Below, in pieces: positions 1 through 8,957 of a stretch of 64,000 nt of DNA (its first letter is position 1; every line of letters begins with the position of its first letter). This DNA is from an uncultured Ferrovibrio sp. (GTDB taxonomy: Bacteria; Pseudomonadota; Alphaproteobacteria; Ferrovibrionales; Ferrovibrionaceae): contig NZ_CALGPC010000015.1 of the NCBI RefSeq assembly GCF_937960835.1, positions 186,001 through 250,000 on the forward strand, read 5' to 3'. Made by a program: the position numbers and the translations under genes. Under the pieces are notes generated by a model that was given only the letters and a program-made list of their open reading frames with translations, made no database searches and was not told where the DNA came from.

Positions 1-667
1 GCTGCGCCGGCGATTCCGGGCTGCGCTGCATCAGCAGGCCGGAGCCGCAGACAGTCGCCCGCGCCAAACGCGCGGCCAAAGCAGAATCGAGGCCTGCTTT
101 CTCGCCAGCAGCCGCAAGACATTCCGTGAGCCAAAAGACATAAGCCGGGCCTGAGCCCGATACGGCGGTGACCGCATCGATCAGCCCCTCATCTTCCACC
201 CAGCCGACTTCGCCGACCGCTTCCAGCAGCGACTGACATGTCTGCCGCTGCTGATCCGTCACAGCGTCATTCGCGCAGCAGACCGTGATACCAGCGCCCA
301 CCGCAGCCGGGGTGTTGGGCATGCTGCGCACGATGGCGGCTTTGCCGCCGAGCAGCTGGTTCAGCTTGGCGATGGTCTTGCCGGCGGCAATCGACAGGAA
401 GCAGACGCCGCTCTCGGCATAGCGCGCATAGGCCGGCGCGACCTGGTCCATCACCTGCGGCTTGACCGCCAGCATAACAATGGCCGGGCGAAAATCGCCA
501 GGAACGGCATCGGCGGTTGCCACCTGACGCAGGCCGGAGGGCAAATCGGCAACCGGATTCGGCTCGACCACCACAACATCCGCCGCCGCAACGCCGCGAT
601 CCAGCCAGCCCGCCAGCAGGGCACCACCCATCTTGCCGCAACCAACCAAAAGAATGCCCCGGCTCAT
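1..667 (-). CDS. proC: Pyrroline-5-carboxylate reductase, N-terminal part (cut by window edge)
   Basis: Last step of proline synthesis: NAD(P)H-dependent reduction of pyrroline-5-carboxylate in the cytosol. About 222 codons are visible and the frame is open to the left edge, so the C-terminus is missing. The N-terminus has the dinucleotide-binding turn (LLVGCGKMGGALLAGW, residues 6-21), the family pattern VKPQ followed by a conserved MPNTP-AVGAG stretch, and near residue 169 the AVSGSGPAY motif typical of ProC. The ATG at 667 follows GGAGG, a good ribosome site. It lies downstream of the YbjN-like gene on the same strand, separated by about 75 bases. Confidence 0.93.
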   Translation of the reverse strand, partial: MSRGILLVGCGKMGGALLAGWLDRGVAAADVVVVEPNPVADLPSGLRQVATADAVPGDFRPAIVMLAVKPQVMDQVAPAYARYAESGVCFLSIAAGKTIAKLNQLLGGKAAIVRSMPNTPAAVGAGITVCCANDAVTDQQRQTCQSLLEAVGEVGWVEDEGLIDAVTAVSGSGPAYVFWLTECLAAAGEKAGLDSALAARLARATVCGSGLLMQRSPESPAQ

Positions 668-741
668 CCGATCCTCCTTCGCCATACTCTGGCGGCGGAG
701 GTTAGCCGGATGCCGGCGCGCGGGTAAGCGTCAGTGCAGGA

Positions 742-1245
742 TTATGCTTCGCCGGCGCACTCGAACATGGCCGCGGCGACGGCATCCTCGGGAGTCCGGC
801 CGCCCCAGACCAGGAACTGGAAGGCCGGATAGAAGCGTTCGCATTCCGACAGGCCGATTTCCATCAGATCCTCGATCTGCTCACTGGTAGCGCCGGGACC
901 GCCGCGCAGCAGCAAGGACTGCCGGAACACCATCATGCCCTCCTCGACCCAATGGTCGAAATGGCCGATCAGGGCCTTCTCGTTCACATAGGCCAGCAGC
1001 GAATGCAGGTCTTTCCGCCGGTTCGCCGGCACCTTCATGTCGAAGGCGCAGGTAAAGCTGAGCGCGCCAAGCTCTTCCCGCCAGGAGAACCACATCTGAT
1101 GCTCGCAATAGCGGCCGGACACGCCGACCGTGAGCTCATCCTGTCCCTGGCGATCGAAGGGCCATTCATGCTCGCCCACGATCTGCTCGACCAGATCGAG
1201 CGGATTGAGACGGCTGGAGGTCTCATTTTCAATAAGAGTCCGCAT
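742..1245 (-). CDS. YbjN domain-containing protein
   Basis: A 167-residue soluble protein resembling the YbjN family, a type III secretion chaperone-like fold whose role in alphaproteobacteria is unsettled. Visible family features are the N-terminal NPLDLVEQIV helix, the aromatic MWFSWREELGAL strand, and a helix around HFDHWVEEGMMVFRQSLLLRGG. There is no signal peptide or membrane segment. It sits between ubiK and proC on the same strand, an arrangement I recall from other alphaproteobacteria. The 251 bases before it (1246-1496) are free of genes and probably carry its promoter, though I could not pick out convincing boxes. The family call is by pattern, without a search. Confidence 0.8.
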   Translation of the reverse strand: MRTLIENETSSRLNPLDLVEQIVGEHEWPFDRQGQDELTVGVSGRYCEHQMWFSWREELGALSFTCAFDMKVPANRRKDLHSLLAYVNEKALIGHFDHWVEEGMMVFRQSLLLRGGPGATSEQIEDLMEIGLSECERFYPAFQFLVWGGRTPEDAVAAAMFECAGEA

Positions 1246-1496
1246 GCGCTAGCACTCCCCCTGTGCGGCGGGCCGGTTCTCGGCGAGTGACCCGGAATGG
1301 CTCATTGGATGGGAATTTTCCCCCAGGGCGGGGACCGAAACGGCCTTGGCCGAGCTAGCCCCCACCGCCTCGGCTGACCATACATGTTGGTGTCGCGAAA
1401 CGAAACGCACCATAGATTTAGAGTATGCGGCTCAACATTTTGACGCAAGAGCGGATTTACGAAAAATTCACGAAATTAGCCTGATCCGGGCTGAGC

Positions 1497-1763
1497 TTAG
1501 GCCTGATCAACGAATCCGCCATTCTGCTTGGATTCGAGCGCGGCGAGGCGCTCGGCGAGGCGGATATTTTCCTCCCGTGCGGCCTCCGCCATCGCTTTGA
1601 CGGCCTCGAATTCCTCGCGGGTGACGAGGTCCATATCGGCCAGGGCGCGTTCCAGCCGCTGCCGGATGGCTTGCTCCACTTCGCCCTTTACGCCCTGAAG
1701 CGTGCCAAGCGCGCCGGTGGCAATCCGGCTGAGATCGTCGAGAAGGCGATTATCGGTCTGCAT
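1497..1763 (-). CDS. ubiK: UbiK-type accessory factor (BMFP domain)
   Basis: An 88-residue protein of the BMFP/YqiC family, whose E. coli member UbiK helps the soluble ubiquinone-biosynthesis complex. The N-terminal half carries the amphipathic stretch LLDDLSRIATGALGTLQGVK; the C-terminal half is a coiled coil (VTREEFEAVKAMAEAAREE, then LAERLAALES) ending in the short tail common in this family. It starts at an ATG 168 bases from the divergent lysS start, so the two share a promoter region at 1764-1931. Assignment to ubiquinone synthesis is from the family; nothing in the window tests it. Confidence 0.82.
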   Translation of the reverse strand: MQTDNRLLDDLSRIATGALGTLQGVKGEVEQAIRQRLERALADMDLVTREEFEAVKAMAEAAREENIRLAERLAALESKQNGGFVDQA

Positions 1764-1931
1764 GGGGCGACTCCATGGACGGCATCTCCTCGCATATGAT
1801 CACGCTGATCCGGCGCTGCAAGCATCCCCGCCCATTATCCACAGCTATTCCTGGCGGTTGGACCGGTTGGAAAGCCCCAGGGGCGGTGCTAGGTTCCCCG
1901 CCCATTCCATGGAAATTGCGACCAAATCGCC

Positions 1932-3452
1932 GTGACTGATCAGACTTCTGCCCATACCGCCGCCCCCGCCGCCTCTGGCGAACGCGCCAATCGCGAAGCC
2001 AAGCTGCAGCAGCTCCGCCAGCTTGGCCTCGATCCGTACAAGGCGCCGAAATTCCCGAAGAGCCACAAGAATGCGGCCGTGCATGAAAGGTACGCGCATC
2101 TACAGCCGGATGAGCGGACCGAAGACGAGGTCGCCGTCGCCGGCCGCATCATGGCCATGCGCAACAGCGGCATGTTCATCGATCTGGTCGACGACACGGT
2201 GAAGCTGCAGATCTATACCGCCAAAGAGGATGTACAGGGCCGCCTGGCCCCGATCATGAAGGCGCTTGATCTCGGCGACATCATCGGCGTCAAAGGCACC
2301 GTCCGCCGCACCAAGCGCGGCGAGATCACCGTCGACACCAAAGAAATCGTCGTGCTGGCCAAGGCGCTGGAACCGCCACCGGAGAAGTGGCACGGCCTGA
2401 AGAATGTCGAGCAGCGCTATCGCCACCGCGAATACGACCTGATCAGCAACGAGGAAAGCCGGCAGACCCTGCGCACGCGCTTTCGCGTCATCCAGGGCAT
2501 GCGTCAGTTTCTTTCGGATGAAGGCTTCCTCGAAGTCGAAACCCCGATGCTGCACAGCATCCCGGGCGGTGCCATCGCACGTCCCTTCATCACGCATCAC
2601 AACGCACTCGACATCCCGCTCTACATGCGCATCGCGCCGGAGCTGCATCTGAAGCGTCTGGTGATCGGCGGCCTGAGCGAGAAGGTGTTCGAGATCAACC
2701 GCTGCTTCCGCAACGAGGGTATCTCGCCGCGCCACAATCCGGAATTCACCACCATGGAGCTGTATCAGGCCTATGCCGATTACAGGGACATGATGGACAT
2801 CACCGAGCGCGCCATCGCCCATGTCGCCAAGATCGCGACCGGCAGCACCAAGGTGAAATTCGGCGACCACGAGATCGACTTCACGCCGCCGTTCCGCCGC
2901 GCCTCCATGCTCGACCTGATCAAGGAGCACGGCAATATCGACCTGAACGGCCTAGATGACTCCACCGCCCGCGAGGCTGCGCGCAAGGCCGGCATCGAGA
3001 TCGATGACAAGGCGAACTGGGGCAAGGTGGTGGAAGCCTGCTTTGAGCATTTCGTCGAGCCGAACCTGATCCAGCCGACCCATGTCGTGGCGCTGCCGAA
3101 GGCGATTTCGCCTCTGGCCAAGGCCAATCCCGAGAACCCGGAGATTGCCGAGCGTTTCGAAACCTTCTGCAACACCTGGGAGATCGCCAACGCCTTCTCC
3201 GAGCTGGCCGATCCGCAGGAGCAGCGCGCGCGGTTCGAAGAGCAGCAAAGCCAGCGCGATGATGGCGACGAAGAAGCCCATCGCGTGGACGAGGATTTTC
3301 TGAAGGCGCAATCCGCCGGCATGATGCCGATGGGCGGGCTTGGGATCGGCATCGACCGTCTGGTGATGCTGCTGACCAATTCGCAGACCATCCGCGAAGT
3401 CATCGCCTTCCCCACCCTGCGGCCGCGTGCCGTGGGCGAAACCGAGGAATGA
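1932..3452 (+). CDS. lysS: Lysyl-tRNA synthetase, class II
   Basis: Charges tRNA-Lys. The 506-residue protein has the class II architecture: an anticodon-binding OB fold (about 66-145), then a catalytic domain with motif 2 (FRNEGISPRHNPEFTTME, 259-276) and motif 3 (GLGIGIDRLVMLL, about 470-482). The start is a GTG at 1932; the sequence MTDQTSAH is not conserved and a few residues either way are possible. It overlaps lgt by four bases (ATGA), so the two are translationally coupled. Many alphaproteobacteria use the unrelated class I enzyme (LysK) instead, so the class II form is a useful lineage marker. The insert between motifs 2 and 3 looks normal for bacterial LysS. Confidence 0.96.
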   Translation: MTDQTSAHTAAPAASGERANREAKLQQLRQLGLDPYKAPKFPKSHKNAAVHERYAHLQPDERTEDEVAVAGRIMAMRNSGMFIDLVDDTVKLQIYTAKEDVQGRLAPIMKALDLGDIIGVKGTVRRTKRGEITVDTKEIVVLAKALEPPPEKWHGLKNVEQRYRHREYDLISNEESRQTLRTRFRVIQGMRQFLSDEGFLEVETPMLHSIPGGAIARPFITHHNALDIPLYMRIAPELHLKRLVIGGLSEKVFEINRCFRNEGISPRHNPEFTTMELYQAYADYRDMMDITERAIAHVAKIATGSTKVKFGDHEIDFTPPFRRASMLDLIKEHGNIDLNGLDDSTAREAARKAGIEIDDKANWGKVVEACFEHFVEPNLIQPTHVVALPKAISPLAKANPENPEIAERFETFCNTWEIANAFSELADPQEQRARFEEQQSQRDDGDEEAHRVDEDFLKAQSAGMMPMGGLGIGIDRLVMLLTNSQTIREVIAFPTLRPRAVGETEE

Positions 3453-4279
3453 TGTTCACCACGCTACCCGCCATCGCCTTTCCGGTGATCGACCCGGTGA
3501 TCTTCTCCATCGGGCCTTTTGCGGTGCGGTGGTATGCGCTGGCCTATATCGTCGGTCTGGTGCTGGGCTGGCGCATGGCGATGCGCATCGCCGCCAAGCC
3601 GAGCAGTCCGGATCTTGCGCATGCCGTCACGCCGCAGCAGATCGACGGTTTCCTGATCTGGGCGACCTTGGGCGTCGTGCTCGGCGGGCGGCTGGGCTAC
3701 GTGCTGTTCTACAATCTCGACCATTACCTGCAGCATCCGGCCGGCATCCTGGCCGTCTGGCAGGGCGGCATGTCGTTCCATGGCGGCATGCTGGGCGTGA
3801 TCCTGGCGATGCTGATCTATTGCCGTCGCATCGGCGCGCCGCTTTTTGTCTTCACCGACATCATTGCCTGCGTCGCACCCATCGGGCTGTTTTTCGGCCG
3901 CATCGCCAATTTCATCAATGGCGAACTCTGGGGCCGCGTCGCGCCGGACGTTCCCTGGGCCATGGTCTTCCCGACCGGCGGACCGGAACCGCGCCACCCG
4001 AGCCAGCTTTATCAGGCCGGCATGGAAGGCCTTCTGCTTTTCCTGCTGCTGAATCTGCTGCGCTGGAATACCGGCATCATGCAGCGCCACGGCATGCTCA
4101 CCGGCGTTTTTCTAATCGGTTATGGCCTGGCGCGCATCATCGGCGAGCTGTTCCGTCAGCCCGATGCGCAGATCGGCTACCTGATCGGCGGCACCACGAT
4201 GGGACAATGGCTTTCGCTGCCGATGGTGCTGTTTGGCATCGGCCTCATCTGGTGGGCCCGCAAGCGGGCTGCAGCGTAA
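3449..4279 (+). CDS. lgt: Prolipoprotein diacylglyceryl transferase
   Basis: Inner-membrane enzyme that attaches diacylglycerol from phosphatidylglycerol to the lipobox cysteine of prolipoproteins, the first step in lipoprotein maturation. It has 276 residues, several membrane segments, and the family landmarks HGGMLG (111-116), GRIANFINGELWGR (150-163, the Lgt signature) and HPSQLYQ (183-189; most relatives have E at the last position). The start overlaps the lysS stop (ATGA). A second ATG immediately follows, so the exact first residue is uncertain by one codon. At least two lipoproteins encoded in this window are potential substrates. Confidence 0.96.
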   Translation: MMFTTLPAIAFPVIDPVIFSIGPFAVRWYALAYIVGLVLGWRMAMRIAAKPSSPDLAHAVTPQQIDGFLIWATLGVVLGGRLGYVLFYNLDHYLQHPAGILAVWQGGMSFHGGMLGVILAMLIYCRRIGAPLFVFTDIIACVAPIGLFFGRIANFINGELWGRVAPDVPWAMVFPTGGPEPRHPSQLYQAGMEGLLLFLLLNLLRWNTGIMQRHGMLTGVFLIGYGLARIIGELFRQPDAQIGYLIGGTTMGQWLSLPMVLFGIGLIWWARKRAAA

Positions 4280-4292
4280 CGGTCGAATTGCC

Positions 4293-5393
4293 GTGGGCCC
4301 TGAAGCGCCACTTCTGGATATTCTGCGCCGTCGCATTGCCGCGCAAGGACCGATCACGGTCGCCGCTTTCATGGCCGACTGCCTGCTGCACCCCGAGCAT
4401 GGCTATTACCGCAGCCAGGAAGCCATCGGCATCGGCGGCGATTTCATCACCTCACCCGAAATCAGCCAGATGTTCGGCGAGCTTCTGGGCCTGTGGGCCG
4501 CCGATTGCTGGCAGAAGATGGGCGGACCGTCACGGGTTTATCTGGTCGAGCTTGGTCCCGGCCGCGGCACGTTGATGCGCGATGCCTTGCGCGCCGCTCG
4601 CGCCCTGCCGCCCTTCCGCGCGGCTTTGACGCCAGTGCTGATCGAGGCTTCTCAGCGCATGCGCGACGCTCAGCGCAAGACGCTCGGCGATGACGTCGGC
4701 GCGATCTGGCACGAGGATATTGCGGCGATTCCGAAGGATGCACCGCTGATCCTGCTCGCCAACGAATTTCTCGATGCCCTGCCGGTCCGGCAATTCCAGC
4801 GCGGCGATGATGGCGCCTGGCATGAGCGCTGCGTCGGGCTCGCCGAGGACGGCGTCCATCTGCAATTTCAGCTGGCCCCCCGCCCGCTGCCTCTGGATCC
4901 CGTATTGCCGCCCGCCTTACGTGATGCGCCGCCCGGATCGATCATCGAGTCCAGTCCCGCCGTGCGAGCCACGGCGGCGGATATTGCCGTGCGGCTGCGC
5001 CTGCAAGGCGGCGCGGCACTGTTCGTCGATTACGGCTATACTCAGCCTGGCATTGGCGAAACGCTGCAAGCCGTCTACCGCCATGCCTATACTGATCCGC
5101 TGGCGGAACCTGGACTGGCGGATTTGACGGCCCATGTCGATTTCGCCTCCTTCGCCAAGGCGGCAGCCGAAGCTGGTGCAATCACCTTTGGCCCGGTCAC
5201 CCAGGGCGAGTTCCTCAAGGCTTTGGGCATCGAGATGCGCGCTGCGCGCCTGAAGCAAAGCGGCAGCAAAACACAAGGGCTTGAGATCGATGCTGCATTA
5301 CACCGGTTGACCGCACCCGAGGAGATGGGCACCCTCTTCAAGGTCATGGCTCTGATGCCGCCCGAATCTCCCGCCCCGGCAGGTTTCGCATGA
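4293..5393 (+). CDS. MidA/NDUFAF7-type SAM-dependent methyltransferase
   Basis: A 366-residue class I methyltransferase of the DUF185 family. The mitochondrial member NDUFAF7 methylates an arginine of a complex I subunit; the bacterial role is less certain. Visible motifs are HPEHGYY, GGDFITSPEISQMFGE (48-63, the family hallmark) and the SAM-binding ELGPGRGTL (86-94). The reading frame stays open upstream to a TTG at 4233 inside lgt, but homology begins near APLLDILRRRI, so I chose the GTG at 4293, 14 bases after the lgt stop. No strong ribosome site is visible, suggesting coupling to lgt. The stop overlaps the pgeF start. Confidence 0.87.
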   Translation: MGPEAPLLDILRRRIAAQGPITVAAFMADCLLHPEHGYYRSQEAIGIGGDFITSPEISQMFGELLGLWAADCWQKMGGPSRVYLVELGPGRGTLMRDALRAARALPPFRAALTPVLIEASQRMRDAQRKTLGDDVGAIWHEDIAAIPKDAPLILLANEFLDALPVRQFQRGDDGAWHERCVGLAEDGVHLQFQLAPRPLPLDPVLPPALRDAPPGSIIESSPAVRATAADIAVRLRLQGGAALFVDYGYTQPGIGETLQAVYRHAYTDPLAEPGLADLTAHVDFASFAKAAAEAGAITFGPVTQGEFLKALGIEMRAARLKQSGSKTQGLEIDAALHRLTAPEEMGTLFKVMALMPPESPAPAGFA

Positions 5394-6172
5394 ATGCTTC
5401 CGCCAACGGCAAGATCGACCCCGCCACCGCATTATCGCTGGCTGGTATTCCCCATGGCTTCTTCACCCGGCAGGGCGGCGTGTCGACAGGGATTTACCAG
5501 TCGCTGAATTGCGGCCCAGGCTCGTCCGACGATGCCGCGGCGGTTCAGGAGAACCGCCGCCGCGTTGCCGCGACTTTAGGCGCCAGCGCGGGGCTGGTTT
5601 CCCTGTATCAGGTGCATGGCCGAGACGTTGTTGTCGTGGATGATGGTTACGATCTCTCGGTCCGCCCCAAGGCCGATGGCATGGTGACGACACGGCGCCG
5701 GATCGCCCTTGGAATATTGAGTGCGGATTGCGCGCCGGTGCTGTTTGCCGATCGGGAGGCCAATGTGATTGGCGCCTGCCATGCCGGCTGGCGTGGTGCT
5801 CTCGCAGGCATTACCGATGCGACCATCGAGGCGATGGAAAAGCTCGGCGCGCGGCGCGACCGCATTCACGCCGTCATCGGTCCTACGATCGGGCAAGCAT
5901 CCTACGAAGTGAGCGATCCCTTCCGCGCGGCTTTCCTGGAAGCGGAGCACGGCAATTCAATCTTTTTTGCACCTGGAAAGCGCGAAGGCCATTGGCAATT
6001 CGATTTGCCGGGCTATTTGATGCGGCGGCTGTCGCGGGCAGAGGTCGCTGCGGAGAACCTCGCCCTCGACACCTGTAGCGACGCCGAACGCTTCTTCAGT
6101 TATCGGCGCGCGACCCTGGCGGGGGAGCCCGATTACGGTCGGCAGATCTCGGCAATCATGTTGCCGGCGTGA
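5390..6172 (+). CDS. pgeF: Peptidoglycan editing factor / purine nucleosidase-like (YfiH family)
   Basis: 260-residue member of the multicopper-oxidase-like YfiH/DUF152 family. Members act in peptidoglycan fidelity (PgeF in E. coli) and also as adenosine deaminase/phosphorylase-like enzymes. The three metal ligands of the family are present: His76 (QVHG), Cys114 (SADCAP) and His131 (CHAGWRG). The start codon overlaps the preceding stop (ATGA), placing it in the lysS-lgt-midA operon. The C-terminus ends with the usual DTCSD...SYRR pattern, so the gene is intact. Confidence 0.93.
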   Translation: MNASANGKIDPATALSLAGIPHGFFTRQGGVSTGIYQSLNCGPGSSDDAAAVQENRRRVAATLGASAGLVSLYQVHGRDVVVVDDGYDLSVRPKADGMVTTRRRIALGILSADCAPVLFADREANVIGACHAGWRGALAGITDATIEAMEKLGARRDRIHAVIGPTIGQASYEVSDPFRAAFLEAEHGNSIFFAPGKREGHWQFDLPGYLMRRLSRAEVAAENLALDTCSDAERFFSYRRATLAGEPDYGRQISAIMLPA

Positions 6173-6182
6173 CGGCCTTCTC

Positions 6183-6251
6183 ATGCCGCATCTGTTTTTC
6201 TTTCTCGCGATTTTTCTGCTCGGCATGATGGTGAGCTGTGTCCTGGCTTAA
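6183..6251 (+). CDS. Possible 22-residue hydrophobic peptide overlapping the next gene
   Basis: An ATG at 6183 opens a 22-codon frame that is almost entirely hydrophobic (MPHLFFFLAIFLLGMMVSC, then VLA) and ends with TAA at 6249-6251, overlapping the first codons of the lipoprotein gene that starts at GTG 6238. It looks like a single membrane helix or a signal peptide with a lipobox-like MVSC. There is no clear ribosome site. It could be a coupling leader peptide, the remnant of an older signal sequence, or chance. Low confidence. Confidence 0.2.
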   Translation: MPHLFFFLAIFLLGMMVSCVLA

Positions 6252-7113
6252 AGTCCTCCCCCTTTTCGCGATCATCGGAATAGCGGCCTGTCAGCCGCTG
6301 CCGCAGCCGTTCCAGCCGGAGGTCAAAGGCCGCACTGCCAGTCCGCTGGTGCGTCCCATCGGCGAGACCAGCCTGTTCATCCCGCCGGTTGCGGGCCTGC
6401 CGGCGCCGCAAGACGCGGCGCTGTCTGATGCGCTGGCGGAGGCCCTGGCCGAACGCGAAGTCCCGGCCAGCGACCGCGCACGCAGCGTCCTCTCCTCCGT
6501 CCTGACCGTGTCGCTGGAGCGGCGTGGGATGGATACGGTCTGGCGCTGGAGCAAGATCGCCCCCGACAACACCGCCCAGGAGGGCGGCGAGCAGTCGCTG
6601 GGGATCGCCCCTGACCGGCTCGCGGCGGGCGATCCTGCCGTCATCAAACAGGCAGCCGCCAGCATGGCGAATGCCATTTCCGCCAAGCTGAACGAGGCGG
6701 TCGGCAACGATTTCGCCGAGGCGGCACCGGCAAAACTGTCGCTGCTGGAATGCGATGGCGCTCCGGGCGACGGCAACCGCAGCCTGCGCCAGGCCCTGCG
6801 GGAAATCCTGATCCTGGCGGGTATCCCGCCGGTGCCCGACAAGGACAGCGCCGATTATCTGATCGCCTGCCAGGTCCGGGTCTGGTCCGATACCCCCGAT
6901 TCCGAGCGCGTAGCCATTGAATGGGCCCTGCTGACCGCTGACGGTCGCCGTCTGGGCGAGGTCAAGCAGGCCAACCGCATCCCCCGCGGGCAGCTGAGCC
7001 AGGCCTGGGGCAACACCGCTCACATCATTGCCCAGGGCGGCTGGCAGGGACTCAGCCGGATCATTGAGGCGCAACGCCGGCCCGGTCTGCGTGCCGTTCC
7101 TCCAAGATCTTGA
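6238..7113 (+). CDS. Putative lipoprotein, unknown function
   Basis: 291 residues starting at GTG 6238. The N-terminus is a lipoprotein signal: a lysine, a hydrophobic run, and a lipobox IAAC with the cysteine at residue 18. The mature part is Pro/Ala-rich at first, then alternating helices and strands without a domain I recognise. Lys, Arg and acidic residues are evenly spread and codon use matches the neighbours, so it is a real gene. It follows pgeF by 65 bases and precedes prs by 95. It is probably anchored in the periplasmic face of the outer or inner membrane. I do not know its function. Confidence 0.75.
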   Translation: MSWLKVLPLFAIIGIAACQPLPQPFQPEVKGRTASPLVRPIGETSLFIPPVAGLPAPQDAALSDALAEALAEREVPASDRARSVLSSVLTVSLERRGMDTVWRWSKIAPDNTAQEGGEQSLGIAPDRLAAGDPAVIKQAAASMANAISAKLNEAVGNDFAEAAPAKLSLLECDGAPGDGNRSLRQALREILILAGIPPVPDKDSADYLIACQVRVWSDTPDSERVAIEWALLTADGRRLGEVKQANRIPRGQLSQAWGNTAHIIAQGGWQGLSRIIEAQRRPGLRAVPPRS

Positions 7114-7208
7114 TTGTTCTATGTTTTTGCCGGTTTACAGGTCCGGCGTCGGCGGCTATAGTCCGCCCGGTTTTCTCCCCCGGGTCCGGCGCATCCTAGA
7201 GCTCTGTC

Positions 7209-8141
7209 ATGAAGGTTTTGGCGGGTAATTCCAATCGTCCGCTGGCGGAAGCCATTGCGGCTTATCTTTCCGTTCCCCTCGCCAAGGCGAGCGTCCGTCG
7301 GTTTTCCGATATGGAGGTCTTCGTCGAGATTCACGAGAACGTCCGCGGCGAGGACGTCTTCGTGATCCAGTCGACCTCCTATCCCGCCAACGACCATCTG
7401 ATGGAAACGCTGGTCTGCATCGATGCGCTCAAGCGCGCATCGGCGCGGCGCATTACGGCGGTGATTCCCTATTTCGGTTATGCGCGGCAGGATCGTAAGC
7501 CCGGTCCGCGCACGCCGATCTCGGCCAAGCTGGTCGCCAACCTGATCACGGCCGCCGGCGCCAACCGTGTGCTGACGCTCGATCTGCATGCCGGCCAGAT
7601 CCAGGGCTTCTTCGATATTCCCACCGACAACCTGATGGCCGGCCCGGTTCTGACTGCCGACATCAAGCAGCATCTGCAGGGCGACGACCTGATGGTGGTG
7701 TCGCCCGACGTCGGCGGCGTGGTCCGCGCCCGCAACATCGCGAAACGCCTGGATGTCGATCTCGCCATCGTCGACAAGCGCCGCGAACGCGCCGGCGTTT
7801 CGGAAGTCATGAACATCATCGGCGACGTCGAAGGCCGCCGCTGCATCCTGGTGGACGACATCGTCGATTCCGCCGGCACTCTGTGCAATGCGGCCGAAGC
7901 GCTGAAAAAACATGGCGCCAAGGCCGTCTACGCCTATGTTACTCATGGCGTGCTGTCGGGCGGCGCGGTGGCCCGTGTCACAGCCAGCCAGCTGGAAGGC
8001 CTGGTCATCACCGACTCGATCCTGGCGACCGAAGCGGTCCGCCTGGCGCGCAATATCCGCCAGGTGTCGATCGCCCCGCTGATCGGCGAGGCGATGCGTC
8101 GCATCAGCGAAGAGACCTCGGTCTCCAGCCTGTTCGATTAA
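7209..8141 (+). CDS. prs: Ribose-phosphate pyrophosphokinase
   Basis: Makes PRPP from ribose 5-phosphate and ATP, feeding purine, pyrimidine, histidine and tryptophan synthesis. 310 residues, the standard class I length. Landmarks are YFGYARQDRK (88-97), the cation-binding DLHAGQIQGFFD (125-136) and the PRPP loop VDDIVDSAGT (215-224). The ATG follows a short 95-base spacer after the lipoprotein gene. PRPP is used by apt, also in this window at 13968, but the two are not in one operon. Confidence 0.97.
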   Translation: MKVLAGNSNRPLAEAIAAYLSVPLAKASVRRFSDMEVFVEIHENVRGEDVFVIQSTSYPANDHLMETLVCIDALKRASARRITAVIPYFGYARQDRKPGPRTPISAKLVANLITAAGANRVLTLDLHAGQIQGFFDIPTDNLMAGPVLTADIKQHLQGDDLMVVSPDVGGVVRARNIAKRLDVDLAIVDKRRERAGVSEVMNIIGDVEGRRCILVDDIVDSAGTLCNAAEALKKHGAKAVYAYVTHGVLSGGAVARVTASQLEGLVITDSILATEAVRLARNIRQVSIAPLIGEAMRRISEETSVSSLFD

Positions 8142-8236
8142 CAAGTTTCCGAATTTCGGCGCACGGCACCCCTGGAGGCCGGCGCCGGGATCGGTTCCGG
8201 CATGGTGCCGGGCCGAGTTTAACCAAGGAGCGTATT

Positions 8237-8893
8237 ATGCGTGACGTAACCACCATCGCCGCCGAGGCGAGGGCTAGGGCCGGCAAGGGGACCGCCCGTG
8301 CGACGCGACTGAAGGGTCGTGTGCCGGGGGTCATCTATGGCGAAAAGCAGACCCCGGAACTGATCTCGGTCGACAGCCGCGACCTGCTGAAGGAACTGCA
8401 AAAGGGCAGCTTCTTCTCGCGCCTGTTCACCATCGAGTTCAACGGCAAGTCCGAGCGCGTGCTGGCGCGCGACGTGCAGCTCGATCCGGTCTCCGACCGT
8501 CCGATCCACGTTGACTTCCAGCGCGTCGGCAAGGGTTCGCGCATCCGCGTCTTCATCCCGGTGCAGTTCCTCGATCAGGATCAGTCGCCGGGTCTGAAGA
8601 AGGGCGGCGTGCTGAACATCGTGCGCCACGAGGTCGAGTTCTTCTGCCAGCCGGACAACATCCCCGAGGCGATTTCGATCAGCCTGGCGGGCATGGAGAT
8701 CGGCCATTCGATCCACATTTCCGCCTTCGCGCTTCCCGACGGCATCAAGCCGGTGATTCAGGACCGCGACTTCACCGTCGCCACCATCGCCGCGCCGCTG
8801 AAGGAAGACGAAGTCAAGCCTGCCGCCGAAGCGGCGCCGGCCGCTGGCGCGGCTGCGCCGGCTGCGGCCAAGGCTCCGGCTGCCAAGAAGTAA
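8237..8893 (+). CDS. rplY: 50S ribosomal protein L25 (Ctc/TL5 form)
   Basis: Binds 5S rRNA in the large subunit. The 218-residue long form has an N-terminal L25 domain (about 5-95, including GRVPGVIYG), a beta-rich TL5 domain (about 100-190) and an Ala/Pro/Lys-rich tail. The frame is open further upstream, overlapping prs, but AAGGAG at 8225-8230 and the conserved MRDVTTIAAEAR fix the start at 8237. The gene precedes pth, a pairing that is very common in proteobacteria. A stem-loop lies between them. Confidence 0.95.
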   Translation: MRDVTTIAAEARARAGKGTARATRLKGRVPGVIYGEKQTPELISVDSRDLLKELQKGSFFSRLFTIEFNGKSERVLARDVQLDPVSDRPIHVDFQRVGKGSRIRVFIPVQFLDQDQSPGLKKGGVLNIVRHEVEFFCQPDNIPEAISISLAGMEIGHSIHISAFALPDGIKPVIQDRDFTVATIAAPLKEDEVKPAAEAAPAAGAAAPAAAKAPAAKK

Positions 8894-8901
8894 TCATCCC
8901 T

Positions 8902-8937
8902 GGGACGGCGTGGTCATCCGCGCCGTCCCTTCCCTCT
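8902..8937 (+). terminator. Stem-loop between rplY and pth, possible weak terminator
   Basis: GGGACGGCG at 8902-8910 pairs with CGCCGTCCC at 8921-8929, a perfect 9-base stem with a 10-base loop, followed by the pyrimidine-rich TTCCCTCTT. The U-run is poor, so it may only reduce read-through or stabilise the rplY message. Confidence 0.5.
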
Positions 8938-8957
8938 TACTTTGATGCGATACGGCC

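Noticed and set aside
7883..8236. N-terminal extension of rplY by 118 codons
   Set aside because: It overlaps the end of prs in another frame, and the real start is fixed by AAGGAG and the conserved L25 N-terminus at 8237.
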